Assembly: GCF_014195325.1 (NCBI RefSeq)
Contig: NZ_JACIBK010000002.1
Location: 186,001-250,000 of the forward strand
Source: Rhizobium sp. BK650
GTDB lineage: Bacteria; Pseudomonadota; Alphaproteobacteria; Rhizobiales; Rhizobiaceae
Direction of reading: 5' to 3'
Length of the DNA stretch: 64,000 bases
A program made the position numbers and the translations under genes. A model generated the notes under the pieces. It did not search any database, was not told where the DNA came from, and was given only the letters and a program-made list of their open reading frames with translations. Positions 8,235-17,698 of the stretch are shown here, one piece after another. Position 1 is the stretch's first letter. The number at the start of each line of letters is the position of its first letter.

Positions 8235-9230
8235 TCAGTGCTTGACAGGATAGCGGTCGCGCCACGCCATAAGTGCCCCCGGCACCGGCAGAGCGGTGGC
8301 CTCGTAGACGCCGCGTGCGATTGCACGCGCCATCACAATTCCGGCGAGATGGCATAATTCCATCAGGCTTGCCATGTCATCACGCTTCTCTTTGGCAGTA
8401 GAAGCCGCAAAAATCGTATCGCCGTCGAGCGGCATGTGGGCGGGAAGCACCGCGCGCGCCAACCCGTCATGGGCAGCTATGGAAAGCCGATGTGCCTCCG
8501 CCTTGCTGAGCGATGCGTCGGTGACAACAGCGCCGATCGTCGTGGCTGTCGTCTTGACCCCCTTCAGCCGCAGCCGATGATCAATGTTCTCGGGCATGCC
8601 GAGCCCGCCGAACTCTGCACCCTGTTCGAAGGGCGCGGCCCAGAAATGCGGACCTTCTCCGATTGTCGCAGAGCCGACGGCATTGACGGCGACAATCGCT
8701 GCGATGCGATGTCCTGAACTGCTGACCGCGGTTGCCGAGCCGAGCCCACCTTTGAAGGTCGCGGTCGTCGCACCCGCACCTGCGCCAATTGTGCCTAGCT
8801 CAAATACACCTTTGCGGGCCGCTTTGACGGCATCATATCCCATCTCGCGATAAGGCGAATGCACGCCCCAGTCCTTATCGCCGCCGTTCAGCAGGTCCAT
8901 CAGGATCGCCTGCGGCACGATCGGGATGCGCACCGGGCCGACCTGGAATCCGCGCCCCATCTCCCGCAGCCCCGCCTGCACGCCGCCTGCCGCATCGAGA
9001 CCGAAGGCCGATCCGCCCGACAGCACGAAGGCGTCGACGGCATCGACCACCATGGAAGGATCGAGCAGCGCTGTATCGCGCCCGCCCGGCGCGCCGCCGA
9101 GCACGCTGCCGGAAGCGATCGCCGGCTCATCGAAGACGATGACCGTGACGCCGGAGCCGAGCGAAAGGTCAGTCGCATGGCCGACGGAGATGCCGTCTAT
9201 ATCGGTGAGAAGATTGAGAAGATCGGACAA
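8235..9230 (-). CDS. P1 family peptidase (DmpA/BapA-like aminopeptidase, family S58)
   Basis: Self-processing N-terminal-nucleophile hydrolase of 331 residues that releases N-terminal D-, L- or beta-amino acids from peptides. The family features ITDIDGISVGHA-like N-terminus (here LTDIDGISVGHATDL), the glycine-rich GTIGAGAGATTATFKGG and the following GLGSA are visible; autocleavage in the family occurs before a Ser in this region. TTG at 9230 is chosen as start because AGGA lies eight bases upstream and the family N-terminus begins there; a longer frame with TTG at 9275 exists but lacks a ribosome site. It lies upstream of LysR and the peptide transporter, consistent with peptide use. Confidence 0.87.
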   Translation of the reverse strand: MSDLLNLLTDIDGISVGHATDLSLGSGVTVIVFDEPAIASGSVLGGAPGGRDTALLDPSMVVDAVDAFVLSGGSAFGLDAAGGVQAGLREMGRGFQVGPVRIPIVPQAILMDLLNGGDKDWGVHSPYREMGYDAVKAARKGVFELGTIGAGAGATTATFKGGLGSATAVSSSGHRIAAIVAVNAVGSATIGEGPHFWAAPFEQGAEFGGLGMPENIDHRLRLKGVKTTATTIGAVVTDASLSKAEAHRLSIAAHDGLARAVLPAHMPLDGDTIFAASTAKEKRDDMASLMELCHLAGIVMARAIARGVYEATALPVPGALMAWRDRYPVKH

Positions 9231-9292
9231 GCGCGGATTCCTGTCGTGAAAAGAAGCGCGCCGATAGGAAGTCAAATAGGTCTAAAAAACAA

Positions 9293-9318
9293 GACCGGCC
9301 CGTTTTGCCGGGCCGGTC
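9293..9318 (-). terminator. Rho-independent terminator of the 64-residue protein gene
   Basis: A perfect 10-bp stem (GACCGGCCCG / CGGGCCGGTC) with a 6-base loop is followed, on the minus strand, by GTTTTTTAGA. It lies 36 bases after the stop of the 64-residue gene and isolates it from the P1-peptidase gene downstream. Confidence 0.85.
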
Positions 9319-9354
9319 GGAAAACCTCTGGCAGCATGGAAGCCGCGTGCCGTG

Positions 9355-9549
9355 TCAGGCATGGAGGGGTTTCGGATGACGACGAGTCATCAGATCGTGA
9401 ATGGCGACTTTTACCTCGGCGGGCGAGCTAAAATGCTGCTCGTCGAGGTCATGGACGTGGAATTTGACGGCGATGAATTTCAGCCGGTCTTCATCCGGAA
9501 TGACGATCCCGACCGGGATGCCTGCATATTCGATAACTTCTTTTTTCAT
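9355..9549 (-). CDS. Small conserved-looking protein of unknown function, 64 residues
   Basis: I do not recognise a named family. The predicted protein is soluble and mixed in composition (starting MKKEVIEYAGIPVGIVIPDE), with a predicted beta-rich first half and a helical second half (SSPAEVKVAIHDLMTRR). It is likely a real gene: an AGGAG ribosome site (9559-9563) lies nine bases before the ATG and a strong terminator follows the stop. It is a monocistronic unit; a promoter should lie in the AT-rich 9785-9990 stretch or nearer. No signal peptide or membrane segment is visible. Confidence 0.7.
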   Translation of the reverse strand: MKKEVIEYAGIPVGIVIPDEDRLKFIAVKFHVHDLDEQHFSSPAEVKVAIHDLMTRRHPKPLHA

Positions 9550-10070
9550 TACATAGAACTCCTGCCGCGCGGATGCGCCGGCTATGGCGAATTGACTTGT
9601 CTGGTACCGTTGAAAGGGGGACGAATGTCACATTCGACAGTTCGGGCGGGAGAGGGCGCTCGGACGGTCATTGCCAAGCACAGATCGCCCAGGCAGCACG
9701 GCGAGAATTTCGAAATCGATCATGTCTCGTTCCTTGCGTTGGCGTCGCGCTTACGAGGTCCCGGAAGATGTCGGGGCCGGTGAAAGACCATTTCTATAAT
9801 CTACATACTTAGTAGAGAATAGCCGATGGTCTGTAAGAAACATATTCCGAAACGTGTCAAAATATCGGCGATCCGAAAAATTTCATTCCATCACACCTTC
9901 ATTTACAGAAAGAATTCTATCACGCTTTCGTGCAACTCGTGTGACAGTTTGACGGTCTCATCATCGCCGAGGCAGACATAGGAAGTCTGTTTGATTCCGG
10001 CAATGGGTCATGTGGTTAAAAATCGAAAAGTCGCGAAAAGACCGAATTGCTTAACGGCCAAATTCCCCCT
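9550..10070. other. Intergenic region, AT-rich in its second half
   Basis: No convincing gene was found in these 521 bases. The stretch from about 9785 to 9990 is clearly richer in A and T than its surroundings and probably holds the promoter of the 64-residue gene. A 31-codon minus-strand frame (9628-9723) with a weak AAGGA site is noted but unsupported. No clear terminator for the preceding large minus-strand gene could be recognised. Confidence 0.5.
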
Positions 10071-12998
10071 CTACCAGCCTTCCCGCAGGACCTTTTCCAG
10101 CATGTCGACGAAGAAATCGGCGCTTTGTTCTGTTAGGCAGAGTGGCGGCTTGATCTTCAGCACATTCAGGTGATCGCCCGTCGGCTGCATGATTATGCCG
10201 AGTTCCAGAAGGCGATCGCAGATCGCTCCCGTCTCCTCGGTCGCCGGCTCCAGCGTCACTCTGTCGCGCACGAATTCGAGGCCGAGATAAAGGCCGATGC
10301 CATGGACGGCGCCCACGATCGGGTAGCTGTCGATCAGTGCCGCCAGCCGCCCCTTCAGATGGTCGCCTACCGCGCGGGCATTGTCCTGCAGGCGCTCCTC
10401 GGCCATCACGTTGAGAACCGTCATGCCGGCAACGCAACTGACCGGGCTGCCTCCGGCCGAGGAGAAGAAATAGCCTTCCTGCTCCAGCGAGGCGGCGATC
10501 TCTTTCGTCGTGATGACGGCGCCGAGCGGGTGGCCGTTGCCCATGCCCTTGGCGATGGTGACGATATCGGGCACGACGCCTTGCTGCTCGAAACCCCAGA
10601 AATAATGGCCGAGCCGCCCGTAGCCCACCTGCACCTCGTCGGCGATGCAGAGGCCGCCGCGTTCCCGCACCTGCCGGTAGACCTCCGTCAGATAGCCGTC
10701 GGGCAGCGGAATGCCGCCGGCATTGCCATAGACCGATTCGGCGATGAAGCCGGCGAGCCCCTCGCCCTTGGCATCGATCGCCTCCAGCACCGGCATTACG
10801 GTGCCGAGATAATCTGCAGTCGACTCCGGCCCGCGGAACTGGCCGCGGTAGGTGTTAGGCGAAATGACGGCGTGAACCCAGCCTGGCCTTGTCGTCAGCG
10901 CCTGCGGATTGTCGGCGATCGAGGTGGAGACGGCGTCGCTTGCCACTGACCAGCCGTGATAGCCTTCCAGCAGGCAGAGCATGTTGCGTTTGCCGCTATG
11001 CGCCCAAGCAAGCCGCAGCGCCAGATCGTTGGCTTCCGAGCCGCTGTTGACGAGGAACACGGCATCCAGGCCATCAGGCGCCAGCGATGCAAGGCTCTCG
11101 GAAAACTCCGCGACGGCCGCATAGTGGAAGCGTGAATTGGTGTTCAGCGTCAGCCATTGCTGGCTGATCGCTTCGGCCATGCGCGGATGGCCGTGGCCGA
11201 GGATCGTGACATTGTTGACCATGTCGAGATAAGCGCGCGCCTCGACATCGAAGAGGTGCTCCTTCCAGCCGCGCTCGATCTGCGGCGGGCGCGCGTAATA
11301 GTGCTTTTGCGGACTGGCGAAATGCGCCTGCCGCATCTCAAGAAGTGCTGCCGTTTCGGGCTTCGGCGCATCGGCGCCCGGTCCGAGCAGCGCCGCAGGC
11401 GAGGGGCAGAGCGCGGACCATGCCGCGGCTTGTCCCGGTGTCGCAAAGAGTGGCGGCTCGAAACCCGTGATGCTGCAAAGCTGCAGGCGCAATCCGCCGA
11501 GTGACGACGTCTCGCCGGAGACCGTCCCGAGCTCTTGACCGGCAGCAACCTCGCTGCCGTCGTCGACTGACAGTTCGATGCCGTCGAGATGCAGCTTTAT
11601 CTCGGGGCCCGTCAGGACCAGATGTTGGTCATACCAGGTGATCCGGCCGCCAAAGGGTGCGGCAACGGTGCTGCCCGCGGCAAGGCAGATATCCATATGC
11701 AGGGTATAGGTCGCCTGGGCTTTTGCATGGTGCAGACCGGTGCGGGACAGGCGATATTCGCCGTAGCGCGTTGCTGCTGCTCCCGTTTCCGCCGCCGCGC
11801 GGGCAAGAAGCCGCCAATCCATGTCGGTCGCCCGCCAGTTGCCATCGGAAAAATGCGGGCTCTGCACGCCGAGATCGACATAGGCGATGGATGCCCGCTC
11901 GATTTCCGGTAGGAGTGGCTGCCAGTCCGCCATATCGACACCCGCAATATCGAGACCAGCCGTTTTGAGAATGGCCGCTTCCATCAGTTCGAACGGCACG
12001 GACATCGCCGTATCGAAGATGCGCCGTTCGCCTTCCAGATTGCCTCGGACGTATTCGTTGTCAGGATCGATCGCGATCTGCTGTTCGCTGCTGGCAACGA
12101 GGATGACGGCGCGCGCGACGATGAGCGGCCAGAGTGCCTTCAGTTCCTCCTCGATCAGCGGATAAATCTCGTGATAGGCCTTCACCGCGGGCAGGATGTA
12201 AAAGGGATCGTTATCGGCCTGATGCAGCAGCGACGCGCAGGTCACGGCTAGATCGCCGACCAGCCAGCCGCGGATGATGTCGCCAAAATCGATCACTCCG
12301 TCGGGGAGAGGCCGCCCATGCGCGTCCGGCCGGCTGACGACATTGTCGCCGGTCACATCGTGATGAACCGCCTGGAGCCGCAGCGACGGCGCAAGCGGCT
12401 GGATTCGGCGCACGGCCATGACCATCGTCTTGGCGATCCTGTCGCGAGCGGCGCTGTCGGTTATGGAGGAAAGCAGCTGCACGGCCACAGGCCCGGCCCG
12501 GCGCAGGTCCCATTGCAGGCTGCGGTCGAGCCCGGGATGGGTAAAATCGGCAAGCGCCTCGGCCAGCCGCGCGCAGAGCGCGCCGAGCGCCGCGACCGAG
12601 GCGGGCGCCAGATAGGCGCGGTGCGTCAGGCCTTCGCCTTCGAGATATTCCAGCAAACGGACTTGATAATCCTGCTCACGTACGCTGACGGGAACGATCT
12701 CCTGCCCATCGGTGGAAGTCATCACGTTTGGGACACGCGGCGCACCTGCCTTGGCGCGCAAATGATGGATCGCCGCATTCTGCGCTTCAAGCTCTTCGGC
12801 CGCGTAGGCGGCATGGCAGATCTTCAGCACATAACGGCCGCTTTCCGTGTCGAGCCGGTAGTTGCGGTCCTGCTGGCTGCCGAGCTCCGACAGCGTGCCG
12901 GAAAGCCCGTAATGGGAAAGCAGAATATCCGCGGCTTCGGAAGCGGTAACATCGGGGCGCGGCAGCGCCATGCGGTCCACAAGCGCTTCGTCGGTCAT
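10071..12998 (-). CDS. Three-domain fusion: APH-type kinase, M23-like domain and class III PLP enzyme (putative phospho-lyase)
   Basis: A 975-residue protein. Residues about 25-330 form an aminoglycoside-phosphotransferase/hydroxylysine-kinase fold with catalytic HHDVTGDN (Asp214) and metal-binding DFGD (Asp237). Residues about 415-515 resemble an M23 peptidase fold, but the usual HxH metal motif is replaced by LRLQL, so it is probably not catalytic. Residues about 550-975 are a class III aminotransferase with DEVQ (787-790) and PLP Lys817 in [11 protein letters not shown]. Known relatives of the last domain eliminate phosphate and ammonia from phosphoethanolamine or phosphohydroxylysine, and kinases like the first domain make such substrates; a kinase-plus-lyase role is inferred. 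ATG 12998 is preferred over 13016 because GGAGGGG lies five bases upstream. Confidence 0.88.
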   Translation of the reverse strand: MTDEALVDRMALPRPDVTASEAADILLSHYGLSGTLSELGSQQDRNYRLDTESGRYVLKICHAAYAAEELEAQNAAIHHLRAKAGAPRVPNVMTSTDGQEIVPVSVREQDYQVRLLEYLEGEGLTHRAYLAPASVAALGALCARLAEALADFTHPGLDRSLQWDLRRAGPVAVQLLSSITDSAARDRIAKTMVMAVRRIQPLAPSLRLQAVHHDVTGDNVVSRPDAHGRPLPDGVIDFGDIIRGWLVGDLAVTCASLLHQADNDPFYILPAVKAYHEIYPLIEEELKALWPLIVARAVILVASSEQQIAIDPDNEYVRGNLEGERRIFDTAMSVPFELMEAAILKTAGLDIAGVDMADWQPLLPEIERASIAYVDLGVQSPHFSDGNWRATDMDWRLLARAAAETGAAATRYGEYRLSRTGLHHAKAQATYTLHMDICLAAGSTVAAPFGGRITWYDQHLVLTGPEIKLHLDGIELSVDDGSEVAAGQELGTVSGETSSLGGLRLQLCSITGFEPPLFATPGQAAAWSALCPSPAALLGPGADAPKPETAALLEMRQAHFASPQKHYYARPPQIERGWKEHLFDVEARAYLDMVNNVTILGHGHPRMAEAISQQWLTLNTNSRFHYAAVAEFSESLASLAPDGLDAVFLVNSGSEANDLALRLAWAHSGKRNMLCLLEGYHGWSVASDAVSTSIADNPQALTTRPGWVHAVISPNTYRGQFRGPESTADYLGTVMPVLEAIDAKGEGLAGFIAESVYGNAGGIPLPDGYLTEVYRQVRERGGLCIADEVQVGYGRLGHYFWGFEQQGVVPDIVTIAKGMGNGHPLGAVITTKEIAASLEQEGYFFSSAGGSPVSCVAGMTVLNVMAEERLQDNARAVGDHLKGRLAALIDSYPIVGAVHGIGLYLGLEFVRDRVTLEPATEETGAICDRLLELGIIMQPTGDHLNVLKIKPPLCLTEQSADFFVDMLEKVLREGW

Positions 12999-13110
12999 GG
13001 CACCCCTCCGCGGCATGATTCGATTACCTAATGAAACAGATAATCAAGCACTTGCCGACAAGCAACGGAAGATTGTGCCAGCCGCGGATTTGAGGGAGTG
13101 AGCCTTTAGT

Positions 13111-13995
13111 TCAACCCATACGTTCGGAGGCGTAGCTTCCGGGGCTTGCGGGGAAGACGATCGTCCGATTGCCGTTGAGGAAGACGCGGCGATGGATATG
13201 CGCATGAATCGCGCGCGCCAGCACTTGGCTTTCTACATCGCGGCCGATCGAGACATAGTCATCAGCCGACTGCGCATGGGTGATGCGGGCCGTGTCCTGT
13301 TCGATGATCGGGCCTTCGTCGAGATCGGCGGTGACATAATGGGCGGTCGCTCCGATCAGCTTCACGCCGCGCTCATAGGCCTGCTTGTAGGGATTGGCAC
13401 CCTTGAAGGACGGCAGGAAGGAATGATGGATGTTGATGATGCGGCCGGACATCTTTCGGCACATCGCATCCGACAGCACCTGCATGTAGCGGGCGAGAAC
13501 GATGAGTTCCGTGCCGGTCTGCTCGACGAGATCCATCAGCTGGGCTTCGGCCTGCGGCTTGTTGTCCTTCGTCACCTTGATGTGGTGGAAGGGAATGTCG
13601 TGGTTCACGACGACCTTCTGGTAATCGAAGTGGTTGGAGACGACGCCGACGATGTCGATCGGCAGTGCCCCGATCTTCCAGCGATAGAGCAGGTCGTTGA
13701 GACAGTGGCCGAAACGGGAGACCATCAAGAGCACTTTCAGGCGCTCGCTCCCGTCATGCACTTCGGCATCCATGCCGAACTTCTCGTAGATCGGCTTGAA
13801 GCCTTCCTTGATCTCCGCAAGGGTGGCGCCTTCTTCGGAGATGAAGCTGACACGCATGAAGAACTTGCCGGTATCGAGGTCGTCGAACTGCGAACTGTCG
13901 ATGATGTTGCAACCCTTTTCGGCGAGATAGGTCGAAATCGCCGCCACGACGCCGCGCGTCGACTTGCAGGTTACCGTCAATACATAGTCCGTCAT
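13111..13995 (-). CDS. purU: Formyltetrahydrofolate deformylase
   Basis: Hydrolyses 10-formyl-tetrahydrofolate to formate and tetrahydrofolate, balancing one-carbon pools. The 294-residue length is typical. Residues 1-85 form an ACT-type regulatory domain (VLTVTCKSTRGVVAAISTYL); residues about 90-285 form the formyltransferase-like catalytic domain with the active-site Asn-His in INIHHSFLPSF and Asp in TADLDEGPI. The start ATG follows GAGGAC. The upstream neighbour on the same strand ends 213 bases away, so purU probably has its own promoter. Confidence 0.96.
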   Translation of the reverse strand: MTDYVLTVTCKSTRGVVAAISTYLAEKGCNIIDSSQFDDLDTGKFFMRVSFISEEGATLAEIKEGFKPIYEKFGMDAEVHDGSERLKVLLMVSRFGHCLNDLLYRWKIGALPIDIVGVVSNHFDYQKVVVNHDIPFHHIKVTKDNKPQAEAQLMDLVEQTGTELIVLARYMQVLSDAMCRKMSGRIINIHHSFLPSFKGANPYKQAYERGVKLIGATAHYVTADLDEGPIIEQDTARITHAQSADDYVSIGRDVESQVLARAIHAHIHRRVFLNGNRTIVFPASPGSYASERMG

Positions 13996-14208
13996 GTCCT
14001 CTTCCCTCTATGCTGCCGCCGGCCGTGCTTAGATCAAAGCCGCTGCCACGAACAGGTCGGCACGCTTTCATTTCTGCAATAAATTACAGGCCGAACTTTC
14101 ACGGCTACGGCATTTGCTTTCATGACGCCAAGCTTATGACAGGCCGTGCAGGATTCCGTTCTGCCTGCGCCGTTCGAAATCCCGTCCTCGCCTTCTGATG
14201 TTTTGAGA

Positions 14209-15225
14209 TTAGGTGGCCGGCTGGCCGGCGACCCGGACTTTCCTGCGCGGCGTGATGATTTCGTGAATGATCGCTCCCACGACCGAGGAGAGCACGAGGC
14301 AAAGGATCACGAAGATAACAGGATGCTGAAGTGCGCCGACCGGGAAATGGTTGCCGATGATCCGCAGGAACGCGAGAGTGAAGGCGTGCGTGATGTAGAT
14401 TTCGTAGGAGGCGTCGCCGAGATAGTTGAGCCAGCCGACAAAGGGCAGCTTCGAGAAGTCGATCGAAATGGCGCTGTAGACGATGAAGATCGCCGGTATG
14501 CCCCAGCCATAATAACGGTCCTGGGGCCGCACCAGATCCTCATTGATGAAGAGGAAGGCGAAGCCGACGGCCAGTAGGACCCAGGCCCAGCGCTGCGGTA
14601 GTAGGACCTTCTGGCCGTAGAGCCAGCCGAGCGCCACGCCGGCCAGGAATTCCAGAATGATCGGTTCGCCGTAGAATTTCGTGGCCGTCGTTTCCGGCAG
14701 CAGGTGGCAGACGATCAGGATGGCTGCGAAGGCAGCGAATAAGGAGGGCAGGCGATAATCCTCGCGGATCGGCAACAGCAGCGCAAAGACGAAATAGAAG
14801 AACATCTCATAGTTCAGTGTCCAGCCAGGCACGATGACAGGCGCGATCATCGTCGGATCGACCGGGTTGGTCCACGGCATGAAAAGCAGCGAGGCCATCA
14901 GATGCGGCAGATCGAAAGCGGTGGACCTGAGAAGCGATGGCGCGATGAGTGCGACAGCCGCCGAAAACAGCGTCGCCAGCCAATAGAGCGGCACGATCCT
15001 CTTGACGCGCTTGCGGGCGAAATCGACCGGCGTCATGGCGCGTCCGCTGGTAGTCAGCCACATCACGAAGCCGCTGAGCACGAAAAAGATATCGACGCCG
15101 GTTTCGCCATAGATGAAAGATGTCGCGTCGATCGCGGGATTGACCTTGGCAAGCTGCAGGATCGCGTGGAAGTAGACGACCATCAGCGCCGCGATGGCAC
15201 GCAGATATTGCAGCTGGACAAGCAT
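14209..15225 (-). CDS. Membrane acyltransferase (acyltransferase 3 family, ExoZ-like)
   Basis: Multi-pass inner-membrane enzyme of 338 residues that transfers acyl groups, usually acetyl, to extracellular polysaccharide. The N-terminus LQYLRAIAALMVVYFHAILQ with the catalytic His of the RxxA...H motif, and the DIFFVLSGFVMW segment, are hallmarks of the family. About ten membrane helices are visible. It lies next to a polymerase-like gene and a GH5 glycanase gene on the same strand, so it probably decorates the polymer made by this locus. ATG 15225 is used; a GTG at 15243 would add six residues. Confidence 0.9.
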   Translation of the reverse strand: MLVQLQYLRAIAALMVVYFHAILQLAKVNPAIDATSFIYGETGVDIFFVLSGFVMWLTTSGRAMTPVDFARKRVKRIVPLYWLATLFSAAVALIAPSLLRSTAFDLPHLMASLLFMPWTNPVDPTMIAPVIVPGWTLNYEMFFYFVFALLLPIREDYRLPSLFAAFAAILIVCHLLPETTATKFYGEPIILEFLAGVALGWLYGQKVLLPQRWAWVLLAVGFAFLFINEDLVRPQDRYYGWGIPAIFIVYSAISIDFSKLPFVGWLNYLGDASYEIYITHAFTLAFLRIIGNHFPVGALQHPVIFVILCLVLSSVVGAIIHEIITPRRKVRVAGQPAT

Positions 15226-15267
15226 CCGATGTCTTGCTCCCACAGGCTCCCGCGGATTGCCGCTTCG

Positions 15268-16539
15268 TCAACTCAGTACATTTGCCGGACGACCCTGCCG
15301 GATGCGTGGCGTGTCGCGGAAACGCATGAACCCGATGACAAGCCAGAGGAGGCCGGCGATCTTCATCGAGAAGATTGCCGTTCCCCCGATCATCATATTC
15401 AGAAAAATGAAAAGAGAAAGTGAATGGGCGCAGCGCTTCTGCGCTGGGCTGGTGCCTGCGGGAAACAGACAGACGAAGAGCCAGAAGGCGATGACGCCGA
15501 AGATCGTTGCGCCATAGACGAGATAGACATAGCCGCTGTCGGCAAATTCGGCGACTTTATCAACGGATAGGCCGAGGATCGCCAACGGATCGAGATCCAT
15601 CAGTTTCTTCATGGTCAGATTGATGCGCCCGGTAAAATTGTCGCCGATCGCATTGGGGTCCTTCATGTAGACGAGGAACCCGGCGCAGACGATGAACGGC
15701 ATCAGCGCCAGATTGAAGGCCTTGGGGATTTTCGGGAAGACGAAATAGCCGCCGATACAGCAAATTGAGAAGATGAGCATCGTGCGGGTATCGTTGGTGG
15801 TCAGGATCAGAAGTGCAGTTGCGATCGCCAGCCCCCGGTCGGTCCGCGTCAGCCTGTCCCACATAGAAATCAGGTAGATCGCGATCACGCCGCAGAAATT
15901 GGCAAGTGACACCTGCTCGAGGAAGATAGATGAGGATCGGTGGTCGATGATGCCAAAGGAGAATCGGCCGGGAAACCCAAGTGCATTCTGAAACAGGCCG
16001 GTCGTGTTGAAGCTGAGCGGCAGCAGCCCGCGCGTGTTGGCGAAATAGTCGGATGGGTGCACGATACTGACATAGAACGGCACGCTGATGATCTCGAAGA
16101 TCAAAAAAAGCAACACCATGAAACAGGCCACCCGGAAGATCAGCTTCAGCGTCCGTTCGTTGCACCAGCCACCCAGTCCCGTGAAGCAGAAGATGATCAG
16201 CACGTTGCGGAAATGATCGATGAAGGCCATGCGGTTGAGCACGCTCACATAGATCGTAACAATCAGCGTGAAGAGCATGAACAGGAAGGCTGGAAGGTCT
16301 TCCTCATAAATGCCCTTGTGCAGGATGTAGATGATCGCGCTCGCCATAATCAGGCCTTCGCTGGCCGCCACATGCGTCATCGAAAGCGGCATGACGTTGT
16401 GGTTTATGAAGGCCAGGATGCCATTGTAGAGAACCGAGAGCAGCCCGAGCGTCAGGATTGGGTAATCGAGACGCAAAGCCGGGCTTGCAGCATCGGTAGC
16501 GGTTTCGAATTTCGCTCCGGTCTCTCCGATTGCTATCAC
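15268..16539 (-). CDS. Polysaccharide polymerase-like membrane protein (VpsF/Wzy type)
   Basis: A 423-residue integral membrane protein with about ten to twelve hydrophobic helices and a long periplasmic loop in the middle (around residues 165-215, containing HPSDYFANTRGLLPLSFN). This layout fits O-antigen ligase/polymerase-like proteins, and the neighbourhood (acyltransferase, GH5, Wzz) supports polymerisation of exopolysaccharide repeat units; VpsF-type is my best guess. It starts with GTG one base after the GH5 stop codon, so the two genes are translationally coupled. Catalytic residues are not identifiable by eye. Confidence 0.72.
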   Translation of the reverse strand: MIAIGETGAKFETATDAASPALRLDYPILTLGLLSVLYNGILAFINHNVMPLSMTHVAASEGLIMASAIIYILHKGIYEEDLPAFLFMLFTLIVTIYVSVLNRMAFIDHFRNVLIIFCFTGLGGWCNERTLKLIFRVACFMVLLFLIFEIISVPFYVSIVHPSDYFANTRGLLPLSFNTTGLFQNALGFPGRFSFGIIDHRSSSIFLEQVSLANFCGVIAIYLISMWDRLTRTDRGLAIATALLILTTNDTRTMLIFSICCIGGYFVFPKIPKAFNLALMPFIVCAGFLVYMKDPNAIGDNFTGRINLTMKKLMDLDPLAILGLSVDKVAEFADSGYVYLVYGATIFGVIAFWLFVCLFPAGTSPAQKRCAHSLSLFIFLNMMIGGTAIFSMKIAGLLWLVIGFMRFRDTPRIRQGRPANVLS

Positions 16540-16540
16540 G

Positions 16541-17596
16541 TCAGGTCCCCGCAGGTTTTACCGCAAGACAGACGGGCGCATGTCTGACGACCGTCTGATC
16601 GAGCAGGCGCATTTGCGGGCGCTCGGGCCTATCACGCGGCTGTACGTTGAACGGTTCGTTGGCCGGCCACCATTCGCCTGCCGCCCAATAGGAGAAGCCG
16701 ATCCATGCATCACTGTTGTCGGACATGGTGGAGAGCATCGTCTTCAGCCCCTCAAGGCAATCCGCATTCCCAGAGGCGCCGAACTCCCCGAGAAAGCCGC
16801 GTTTGCCGTTCGTCTTAAGCCACTTGGTCACATTGGCGATGGCATCGGTGGCGGCCTTTGCGGCTTCGCATGTACCGTGCGTGCCTGATGAATCCGCATC
16901 GAGATACTGATGGAATTCATAGGCATAGAAATCGAGCGGATCGTGCACGCCGAGCATGACGGTACCGTTCGCGCCGCCGACCACGTCCGTTTCCCAAGTC
17001 GCCGCTCCGCTCCAGGCCGTGCCGGGAACGAGGATGAGATTGCGGGCGCCGACCGCGCGAATGCCGCGGATCGCGGCATTGGCGGCTTTCAGCCAATCGG
17101 TGGCTGGAATGTCGTGCGGCTCGTTCATCAATCCGAAGAGCACGCCGTCCCGATTGGCAAATTCCAGGGAAAGGCGGGCCCAGAAATCGGCAAAAGCTGC
17201 ATTCGTCACGGGCCGCTTGCCGATCTGATCCTTGTCGTAGTAGCCGAAATTATGCGGATCGAGCAGCACGCTCATCTTGTGCTTGCGAACCAGCGCGACC
17301 GTATCCTTCAAGCGCTGAAGCTCGTCATCGTCGAGCCGTGTCCCAAGCCTCGGCTGCAGCCGCTCCCAGCGAAAGGGCAGGCGGATGATCGTCATCCCTT
17401 TCCGGGCGAAATAGCTGATCGTTTCCTCGGTCGGATAAGTGTAGTTCGTGCCGTAGACGCCGCTGCGCTCGCCATATTCTGCGCCGGAGAGATTAACCCC
17501 ATAATAGCAGAGCGGCGCGCCGACGGCATGGACGGCGGACGAAATGGCGGTGACGGCGGCAAGCAGCAGCCTTTGCAGCAGTCTTTTCCGGTTCAT
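16541..17596 (-). CDS. Glycoside hydrolase family 5 (endoglucanase-like), exported
   Basis: Exported glycanase of 351 residues. A signal peptide (residues 1-25, MNRKRLLQR then a hydrophobic core) precedes GAPLCYYGVNLSGAEYGE, the usual first strand of GH5 enzymes. The acid/base Glu is in LMNEPHD and the nucleophile Glu in GFLGEFGAS. It probably trims or releases the exopolysaccharide made by the locus, as glycanases in polymer operons often do. ATG 17596 is chosen over 17650 because AAGGA lies six bases upstream and the signal peptide starts there. The gene is divergent from the Wzz-type gene. Confidence 0.9.
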   Translation of the reverse strand: MNRKRLLQRLLLAAVTAISSAVHAVGAPLCYYGVNLSGAEYGERSGVYGTNYTYPTEETISYFARKGMTIIRLPFRWERLQPRLGTRLDDDELQRLKDTVALVRKHKMSVLLDPHNFGYYDKDQIGKRPVTNAAFADFWARLSLEFANRDGVLFGLMNEPHDIPATDWLKAANAAIRGIRAVGARNLILVPGTAWSGAATWETDVVGGANGTVMLGVHDPLDFYAYEFHQYLDADSSGTHGTCEAAKAATDAIANVTKWLKTNGKRGFLGEFGASGNADCLEGLKTMLSTMSDNSDAWIGFSYWAAGEWWPANEPFNVQPRDRPERPQMRLLDQTVVRHAPVCLAVKPAGT

Positions 17597-17698
17597 TGGC
17601 CGTCCTTGCAGGCGCGAGGCAGGTTGCCACGTCGGCTTCGATGGCGGCATCTTAACGGTCCGTTAGCTAAGAATTTCTAAAGTTGCCGCGTCCCGGCC

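Noticed and set aside
9628..9723. 31-codon minus-strand frame with AAGGA upstream
   Set aside because: Too short and without any recognisable feature; kept only as a remark on the intergenic region.
9352..9783. 143-codon plus-strand frame opposite and beyond the 64-residue gene
   Set aside because: No ribosome site and no protein-like pattern; overlaps the better supported minus-strand gene.
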